Assembly (NCBI GenBank): GCA_964542255.1
Contig: CAZITV010000027.1
Span: 1-19,798, forward strand
From: CAYMSF01 sp964542255
GTDB taxonomy: Bacteria; Verrucomicrobiota; Lentisphaeria; Victivallales; Victivallaceae
Direction of reading: 5' to 3'
Length of the DNA stretch: 19,798 nucleotides
Both the position numbers and the translations under genes were made by a program. Numbering within the stretch: position 1 is the first letter of the stretch; every line of letters begins with the position of its first letter. The notes below the pieces were generated by a model. It had not been told where the DNA came from and searched no databases. It saw only the letters and a list, made by a program, of their open reading frames with translations. This document shows, piece by piece, positions 14,924 through 19,798 of the stretch.

Positions 14924-15358
14924 TTATTTGTGCAGTATTTTTAACAAAGCAACCGCCAGCACGATTAGCAGCAAACAACCGCAGCACCCGGGGCCGGAAT
15001 TGCCTTTACTCGCTGGTGGTTCACTGCCCGGTGGCCAGCTCAACCGACGCGATTTACACTCCGGACAGCAATAATATTCGCCCGGACAAAAAAGTGCATA
15101 GACAATCGCCGGTAATATTCCCAGCAGCAGTAAAACCGCAAAAATAATGATGTTGAATCCGCCGCGTTTCTTGGGATTGCCTTTGAATCCGCAATCGGCG
15201 CAGGTAACTGCGCAGCGTGCTGCAACGTCCGGACGGGACAACGAAACAGGGTTGCCGCATGCCGGACACGCCTCGGGAATTTCCTCATTGGGCGCAACGT
15301 TAAAATGCACCTGGCAATGTGGACATTCAATATCTAAATTTACCTGGTCATCATTCAT
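14924..15358 (-). CDS. Zinc-ribbon membrane protein of unknown function
   Basis: This 144-residue protein starts with a zinc ribbon (CPHC at 12-15, CPAC at 31-34). It is followed by a second CxxC pair (CADC) and, after a first hydrophobic segment (roughly FNIIIFAVLLLLGILPAI), by CCPEC. A proline/glycine/serine linker leads to a second hydrophobic segment at the C-terminus (CCGCLLLIVLAVALLKIL). It is therefore probably a small inner-membrane protein with cytoplasmic zinc ribbons. I do not recognise a specific family. It lies 21 bases upstream of bioG in the same direction and may be co-transcribed, but nothing in it suggests biotin metabolism. No clear ribosome site precedes the ATG at 15358, so the start is less certain. 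Confidence 0.75.
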   Translation of the reverse strand: MNDDQVNLDIECPHCQVHFNVAPNEEIPEACPACGNPVSLSRPDVAARCAVTCADCGFKGNPKKRGGFNIIIFAVLLLLGILPAIVYALFCPGEYYCCPECKSRRLSWPPGSEPPASKGNSGPGCCGCLLLIVLAVALLKILHK

Positions 15359-15493
15359 AAAAAAATTTACAAATCCGTATTATTTCTGGTCTATAACTAT
15401 TTGCTCATTGCTATTACAGAATCAGGCACCGCTATAATTTACCGTTGAAACTGCTTCGGTGCAATACAAAGTTCAACCACTGCGTTAAAAATC

Positions 15494-16312
15494 TTACAAA
15501 AATGGCTCACTATTTTGTTGTTTTTTCCGATAGGCGGCGGGCGGTATGCCATACGCTTGCCGGAATGCTTTGGAAAACTGAATCTGATTGCCAAGATTCA
15601 GTTCAAAGGCTATTTCTTTAAGCGACATACCGGTAAACTGTAAGCGTTCCGCCGCCGCTTTCATTCTGGAGCGCAGCAGATATTGGTGTGGCGGGACTCC
15701 GGCATATTCTATAAACAGCTTACGGAAGTGGCTGTAGGAAACGCTCATGGATGCTGCTATTGACTTAAAGTTGAAGTCATTTTGTAAACGGTCTCTCATA
15801 TTGTCGCAAATTATTTTAATCTCATCACGGTATTTATTGAATCCTTTGGGACTGGCCGTATCTTCCATCGCGGAAATAAGCAATTCCTCCAGATGAAAAA
15901 TAGCGCGGTTCTTATCCAAGCCTTGATGCTGAAAAATATGATGTATCATACTGAACAGATGACGATAGTGTTCAACCCTTTTGATCGCAATGAAGCATTT
16001 ATCCGCAAGCTGCGAAAACCCTTGTTCATATAACTGCTTGCCGCGGTCACCGCTGAAAACAATATAGTAATGTTCCCATCCCTCCCGGTCCACCGGACCG
16101 TAATTGTATGTTTGTCCCGGTTCCTGCCAGCGCAAAGTCGGATAATCCATTAAAACAACTTCGCCAGGCTGATGCTGAAAATACATTTTGCCGGAGGCGA
16201 CCAGTTCGATAGAGTAATTCCTCGGGTTATAATTTTTAGAGTCATGCATAAAATGGGTATAGATGCCGGTAAGCATTAACTCAATGCCGGAAAAATATTC
16301 TACTTTAAGCAT
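15494..16312 (-). CDS. AraC-family transcriptional regulator (second)
   Basis: This is an AraC-type regulator of 272 residues from the ATG at 16312. The N-terminal half is a cupin-like sensing domain (NYSIELVASGKMYF, then LRWQEPGQTYNYGP). The C-terminal domain has two helix-turn-helix motifs, NFKSIAASMSVSYSHFRKLF and SLKEIAFELNLGNQIQFSKAF, ending AYGIPPAAYRKKQ. The open frame extends to a TTG at 16342, but that would place the coding region over the TGTCAAAAAT repeats and has no ribosome site, so I prefer 16312, although it also lacks a good one. It is divergent from the URO-D/URO-D/GH2-like gene set and is the likely regulator of that set. It is clearly a different paralogue from the AraC at 10326. 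Confidence 0.9.
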   Translation of the reverse strand: MLKVEYFSGIELMLTGIYTHFMHDSKNYNPRNYSIELVASGKMYFQHQPGEVVLMDYPTLRWQEPGQTYNYGPVDREGWEHYYIVFSGDRGKQLYEQGFSQLADKCFIAIKRVEHYRHLFSMIHHIFQHQGLDKNRAIFHLEELLISAMEDTASPKGFNKYRDEIKIICDNMRDRLQNDFNFKSIAASMSVSYSHFRKLFIEYAGVPPHQYLLRSRMKAAAERLQFTGMSLKEIAFELNLGNQIQFSKAFRQAYGIPPAAYRKKQQNSEPFL

Positions 16313-16314
16313 TT

Positions 16315-16358
16315 TTGACAGTACTTTAGTTATTTTTGACAATTGTTATTTGTTGACA
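16315..16358. promoter_or_regulatory. Repeated TTGACA motifs, operator candidate for the second AraC protein
   Basis: TTGACA occurs at 16315-16320, 16336-16341 and 16353-16358. The first two are part of a longer repeat ATTTTTGACA exactly 21 bases apart, two helical turns, the spacing typical of AraC half-sites. The third is the -35 element of the forward promoter. Confidence 0.5.
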
Positions 16359-16380
16359 TTAGCTCGGGATAATGTATTAT
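16353..16380 (+). promoter_or_regulatory. Promoter of the URO-D/GH2-like operon
   Basis: A consensus TTGACA (16353-16358) and TATTAT (16375-16380) are separated by 16 bases, about 60 bases before the URO-D-like ATG at 16439. The adjacent upstream repeats fit activation by an AraC protein bound next to the -35 region. Confidence 0.5.
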
Positions 16381-16438
16381 AAGAGAGCAGATAAGTCAAA
16401 TACAATAAATATTTTTAACAATAAATCGGAGTTTGCAA

Positions 16439-17506
16439 ATGGCTATTGTGAGCGGGATAAAGGAAAACAACAAACAGTTGGTCCGTGACATCTTTGCAGG
16501 AACCGCAAAGCGTCACGCCTTCATTTATCGGCCACCACTGGTACCGTTGGCTGAAGTAGGGGATTATACGCTGTCGAGCGAGCCGGTGCGGAAATGGGTG
16601 CCATGGGTGGTGGAGAATTACATGCGGCAGGTCAAAGCCCTGGAACAACACCAGGACGACAGCGTACCTTTGGCCAGCTTGATGACCGGTACGCAAATTT
16701 TCGGCAATGCGTTCGGCTGCAAAGTTCATATTCCCTCCAATGATAACCCCTGCGCACTGCCTATGGTGAGTTGTGCGGCAGAGGCGGACAAGCTGGAGGT
16801 TCCGGATATCTGGAAGACAGAATGCCTCTACCGCATATTCGAGCTCGGCAACGCCGTGCGCCGGGAACTGGGTGCAGATGTGGATTTGTCGGTCTGCGAC
16901 ATGCAGACCGGGTTTGATATCGCCAACCTGATCTGGGACAAAAGTGAACTGCTTTGCGCGATGTTGCTGGAACCGGAAGCGGTGAAGCGGCTCAGCGCCA
17001 AATGCGCCCTGCTGCTTAAAACGTTCCTGATTGAACTGCGCAAGGAGTTTCCGACCATGAGCCCCTGTCACTGCCCGGGCAACTGGACGCCTCCGGAAAT
17101 GGGTCCATGGGTGTCCAATGACGAAGTCGGGATAATGAGTCCGGAGATGTTCGAGGAATTCTGTCTGCCGGAACTAAATGACCTGTGCGACACTTTCGGC
17201 GGAGTCGGTATGCACTGCTGCGCTGATGCTGAGCATCAGTTCCAGGGATTCAAGAAAATCAAGAACTTCTACGGCTTCAACCGGGTTGCGTCCAAGCGCG
17301 GTTACCTGCCGCTGCTGGAACATTTTGGCGGGCCGAACGCGCCGGTTCACTGTCTCGGCTGGCTGTCTGATGACACCATCGAGGCGCTGGTCACCAAGGC
17401 GCCGGTCGGCACCAGATTCATTTTTCAACAGAAGGGCGGAGACGACGAGACCGCCGCGAAGTGGCTGGCCAAAGGGCGCGCCTTGTCGGCAAAGGTCAAT
17501 TACTAA
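16439..17506 (+). CDS. URO-D-superfamily protein, methylcobamide methyltransferase-like
   Basis: This 355-residue protein is related to URO-D and MtaA/CmuA methyltransferases. It has MTGTQIFGNAFGCKVH (82-97), the metal-site-like HCC at 259-261 (His259, Cys261) in GVGMHCCAD, and Cys305 in VHCLGWLSDD. This fits the HxC...C zinc pattern of MtaA-type enzymes that activate a thiol for methyl transfer. CHCPGNWTPP (210-219) adds further cysteine and histidine. A role in moving methyl groups from methylated compounds is a reasonable guess, but no corrinoid protein is nearby. GGAG at 16428-16431 supports the ATG at 16439 over the TTG two codons upstream. It is first in a likely operon with the next URO-D-like gene and the GH2-like gene. 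It appears more G/C-rich at third codon positions than the left part of the window. Confidence 0.86.
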   Translation: MAIVSGIKENNKQLVRDIFAGTAKRHAFIYRPPLVPLAEVGDYTLSSEPVRKWVPWVVENYMRQVKALEQHQDDSVPLASLMTGTQIFGNAFGCKVHIPSNDNPCALPMVSCAAEADKLEVPDIWKTECLYRIFELGNAVRRELGADVDLSVCDMQTGFDIANLIWDKSELLCAMLLEPEAVKRLSAKCALLLKTFLIELRKEFPTMSPCHCPGNWTPPEMGPWVSNDEVGIMSPEMFEEFCLPELNDLCDTFGGVGMHCCADAEHQFQGFKKIKNFYGFNRVASKRGYLPLLEHFGGPNAPVHCLGWLSDDTIEALVTKAPVGTRFIFQQKGGDDETAAKWLAKGRALSAKVNY

Positions 17507-17518
17507 AAAATTGGACAT

Positions 17519-17651
17519 AAATAACCTGTTTAGTTTTTGATAGTAATTTCGCGTTGACTTTGGGGTTGCTTGAGCAAAGCATACCAGCGGTATGTAACAA
17601 ACAAGCGGCACAAAAAGCATCCGAAAGAACAGAGAAAAGCACAGGTTATTT
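17519..17651. repeat. 133-bp stretch bounded by inverted 11-bp repeats
   Basis: AAATAACCTGT (17519-17529) is the exact reverse complement of ACAGGTTATTT (17641-17651). Between them lie two small palindromes: TTGCT-TG-AGCAA (17567-17578) and CATACC-AGC-GGTATG (17580-17594). A related stretch with AGGTTATTT and partly matching flanks is found near 1,516-1,540. The stretch could be a MITE-like remnant or an insertion footprint in the gap between the two URO-D-like genes. Confidence 0.35.
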
Positions 17652-17706
17652 TGAAACAGTTCCTAAACCATAGAAAACCTCACAGAGATATGTGACAAAC
17701 TGAACA

Positions 17707-17721
17707 GGTCACGTTATGACC
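17707..17721. promoter_or_regulatory. Inverted repeat GGTCA-N5-TGACC upstream of the third URO-D-like gene
   Basis: GGTCA (17707-17711) and TGACC (17717-17721) form a perfect operator-like dyad about 60 bases before the ATG at 17784. A GTGAC at 17692-17696 also pairs with GTCAC at 17708-17712. The binding factor is unknown. Confidence 0.3.
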
Positions 17722-17783
17722 CAGGTGAAGTGAAGACAAATGAAGATTACAAATCTTGTTACATTATGAACAGGAGTAAAAAG

Positions 17784-19025
17784 ATGAACCAACACCAAGA
17801 TGACATTGCCATTCTGCGCAACCTGGCGCAACAAGTAATGGCTGCGTCGGCACAGCCGAAATATGCCGAGCGCATTCGCCTCTGGACTGAGCACAACAGT
17901 CTGGAGCGCACCCGCCCGCTGGTAGTGGTCAGTTGCGGACGCTACGCGGCTTATGAGTATGAACTTATCAAACACGAATGCGTTGATCCGCTCTTTCGCG
18001 ATATCGAATTCCAGTTGTGCCACAAACTGTTTCAGGATTGGATTGATGACGATTCGATTCTGAAGCCGTGGGTGCAGGTGCGTGCCGTTTTCACCGATCC
18101 GGGCTGGGGGATTCAGTCAACTCATGCTCAAAGTTCTGAGGGAGTTGAGGGTGCCTACAAGCTCGCCGCCGAAGCCGGGATTACACCCGGCGACTCCATT
18201 CAGGCGAAGATGCGGAAACCGCACCACGCCATTGACGAAGCCGCGACCAGAACCAGAGTCGAATTCGTTCGAGAGGCGATTGGCGACATTCTGCCCGTGC
18301 ACGAGGACCGCACCACGCCATATAACGGTTTTGCCGCCGACCTCTCTTATACCCTGGGTCAGTTTATCGGCATCGAACGCTTGATGATGCACATGTACGA
18401 CGACTCGGCGTGGCTGCACGAGCTGCTGGCATTCCTGCGCGATGGCATACTGCAGGCACGGGCCGAGGCGGAGCAGGCTGGTGATTTCACTGCTCTCAGC
18501 CAGCACAACCAGGTTGAGACATATGCGCGTGAAACGGTTGCTCCAGTGGCCAATGGCGGAGCAGTGCCGCTCCGGCAGCTCTGGGGATTTTTCGCCGCCC
18601 AGGAATATGCCTTGATTTCTCCCGAAATGCATGATGAATTTCTTTTTCAGTACCAGTTGCCGATTATGGAACAGGTTGGCCTGGTCTCCTACGGATGCTG
18701 CGAGGATTTGACGCGAAAATTCGACATGCTGCGGCAGTTGAAGAACCTGCGCCGGATCACGGTTGGCCCATGGGCCGATGTCGCCGCCTGCGCCAGCCAG
18801 ATTGAAGATAAATATGTTCTCTCTTGGCGCCCAAACCCCGCCACACATCTCTGCTGCGGTTTCGACCCCGAGTTCATCAAAACATCCTTGCGCAAAGGTC
18901 TGGCCGACTGTGCCGGGTGTCATGCCGACATCCTGCTCAAGGATATTCAGACCGTGCAGGGTGAACCGGAGCGTCTTAAAAACTGGGCGCGCCTGGCCAA
19001 AGACATTGCCGAAGAAAACAATTAA
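17784..19025 (+). CDS. URO-D-superfamily protein, divergent longer paralogue
   Basis: This 413-residue protein is a second URO-D-like enzyme in the set. The family pattern shows in QEYALISPEMHDEFLFQYQLPIM (273-295), YGCCEDLT (303-310), ITVGPWADV (325-333) and YVLSWRPNPATHL (344-356). The motif at 303-306 is YGCC, where the neighbour has MHCC: the histidine of the HxC metal pattern is missing, so the metal site or reaction differs. CCGF (357-360) and CAGCH (376-380) add more possible ligands. AGGAG (17772-17776) seven bases upstream fixes the ATG at 17784; a longer frame from 17730 lacks such a site. It is 277 bp after the previous gene, with repeats in between, and 34 bp before the GH2-like gene. 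Its substrate is unknown. Confidence 0.82.
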   Translation: MNQHQDDIAILRNLAQQVMAASAQPKYAERIRLWTEHNSLERTRPLVVVSCGRYAAYEYELIKHECVDPLFRDIEFQLCHKLFQDWIDDDSILKPWVQVRAVFTDPGWGIQSTHAQSSEGVEGAYKLAAEAGITPGDSIQAKMRKPHHAIDEAATRTRVEFVREAIGDILPVHEDRTTPYNGFAADLSYTLGQFIGIERLMMHMYDDSAWLHELLAFLRDGILQARAEAEQAGDFTALSQHNQVETYARETVAPVANGGAVPLRQLWGFFAAQEYALISPEMHDEFLFQYQLPIMEQVGLVSYGCCEDLTRKFDMLRQLKNLRRITVGPWADVAACASQIEDKYVLSWRPNPATHLCCGFDPEFIKTSLRKGLADCAGCHADILLKDIQTVQGEPERLKNWARLAKDIAEENN

Positions 19026-19059
19026 TCAGCCAAGAAATAAACAAAAGGAATTATAAACC

Positions 19060-19798
19060 ATGCCAAGAAATTATTCTATCGAAAACCGCACCTGCCTCAA
19101 CGGCTGGTGGGATTTCCAGCCGGTCACTGATAAAGCGGCAGCAGCTGATGCCGTGCCCTCTGAAGGCTGGCATAAAGAGCAATATCTGGTGCCGTCATTC
19201 TGGACCAAAGTCGTCGATGGGGTGCGGCAAAAGGGAGAGAAATATTTCACCGACCGGAAAGGGCTGTTTCAGACGCCCGATGCCGTGACGGCGGACACAG
19301 AGTTTCTTTTCGACGCCTTTGGTTATCCGCTTGACTGGACATTGACGCGACGCGCCTGGGCAAGACGCACCGTGGAGCTGTCTGAGCTGACTGCAGGTCA
19401 GCGTTATTTCCTGGAATTCGAAGCGGTGGAACCGAAGCCAACGCTGTTTGTCAACGGAAAGAAAATCTGCACCCACATTCATCCGACCCTGCCGCTGGTG
19501 GTGGATGTTACCGATTACCTGCGTGCCGGCGCCAACGAAATCGCGCTGTTCATTGATGACTATGACCGCGATGATAACAATCGGATTAAGGTGCCGAGCG
19601 GCAGTTGGAATGTTCAATATCACTGCGGTATCTGGCAGGACGTGCATCTGGTGAAACGCGGAGCTGTCCGTGTCGAGGATGTGACGATCCGCCCTTCAGT
19701 CCGCAAACAAAACATTGAAATCATTTGGGAACTGGCGAATGCGACCGGAGTGGAATGCACGGTAGAAATCTGCCCGTCGGTGCATGAGTGGGAACGGA
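19060..19798 (+). CDS. GH2-like protein with sugar-binding N-terminal domain (partial, runs off the right edge)
   Basis: The first 246 codons are present without a stop. The start reads MPRNYSIENRTCLNGWWDFQP, then WTRRAWARRTVELSEL, YFLEFEAVEPKPTLFVNGKK and CGIWQDVHLVKR. This order (short leader, NGWW, jelly-roll strands, LFVNGK, GIWQDV) is typical of the sugar-binding N-terminal domain of glycoside hydrolase family 2 enzymes such as beta-galactosidase, beta-glucuronidase or beta-mannosidase. Catalytic glutamates would lie beyond the edge, so activity cannot be assigned. I see no signal peptide, so a cytoplasmic location is likely from what is visible. AAGGA at 19045-19049 lies ten bases before the ATG. 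It follows the URO-D-like gene by 34 bp and is probably co-transcribed, linking the URO-D proteins to carbohydrate use. Confidence 0.82.
   Translation, partial: MPRNYSIENRTCLNGWWDFQPVTDKAAAADAVPSEGWHKEQYLVPSFWTKVVDGVRQKGEKYFTDRKGLFQTPDAVTADTEFLFDAFGYPLDWTLTRRAWARRTVELSELTAGQRYFLEFEAVEPKPTLFVNGKKICTHIHPTLPLVVDVTDYLRAGANEIALFIDDYDRDDNNRIKVPSGSWNVQYHCGIWQDVHLVKRGAVRVEDVTIRPSVRKQNIEIIWELANATGVECTVEICPSVHEWER

Noticed and set aside
15426..15462. Hairpin GCACCG/CGGTGC downstream of the second AraC gene
   Set aside because: The loop is 25 bases and there is no T-run on either strand, so it is not supported as a terminator.
16415..17071. 218-residue open frame on the - strand
   Set aside because: It is antisense to the URO-D-like gene at 16439. 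It is His/Gln-rich in the way typical of reverse-strand shadows.
18117..18923. 268-residue open frame on the - strand
   Set aside because: It is antisense to the URO-D-like gene at 17784, without a ribosome site or known motif.
1..19798. CRISPR array or phage region
   Set aside because: No regularly spaced repeats of CRISPR size and no phage structural, integrase or lysis genes were seen.

Overview
The window looks like a chromosomal segment of an anaerobic or microaerophilic Gram-negative bacterium, most plausibly of the PVC superphylum (Lentisphaerota/Victivallales-like). This placement is an inference from gene content: several uroporphyrinogen-decarboxylase (URO-D)-superfamily genes paired with AraC regulators and a GH2-type protein, a split B12-dependent methylmalonyl-CoA mutase beside a CoA-transferase, rubrerythrin, an EF-G paralogue, and a lipoprotein that implies an envelope with lipoprotein sorting. 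No rRNA or species-level marker is present.

Layout. 1-3.5 kb (+ strand): a small lipoprotein, rubrerythrin, a long gene-free leader, and a DEAD-box RNA helicase of the DeaD/CsdA/DbpA type. 3.5-5.15 kb: a SixA-like histidine phosphatase, followed by a 1,162-bp segment with a REP-associated tyrosine transposase (RAYT)-like gene. This segment is bounded by an exact 18-bp direct repeat and sits at what was probably the overlapping 3' junction of two convergent genes. 5.15-8.6 kb (- strand): an operon of an acetyl-CoA hydrolase/transferase-family CoA-transferase, the catalytic subunit of methylmalonyl-CoA mutase and its separate B12-binding subunit. Together these suggest succinate/propionate interconversion. 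8.8 kb: tRNA-Glu(UUC).

9.1-11.2 kb: a URO-D-like gene divergent from an AraC regulator. 11.3-13.4 kb: an EF-G paralogue. 13.5-15.4 kb (- strand): a zinc-ribbon membrane protein, then bioG and bioC (overlapping), which make the pimeloyl precursor of biotin. 15.5-19.8 kb: a second divergent AraC/URO-D arrangement, in which the AraC gene faces two successive URO-D-like genes and the start of a GH2-like protein that runs off the right edge. This looks like an AraC-controlled carbohydrate or methyl-group utilisation locus.

The most unusual features are: (i) the 18-bp duplication around the RAYT-like gene, whose second copy still reads in the sixA frame to a stop codon and so lets the pre-insertion locus be reconstructed; (ii) the fusion of the RAYT domain to a C-terminal domain that looks Rossmann/DprA-like; and (iii) the two AraC/URO-D modules, both with repeated operator-like motifs in their divergent promoters.
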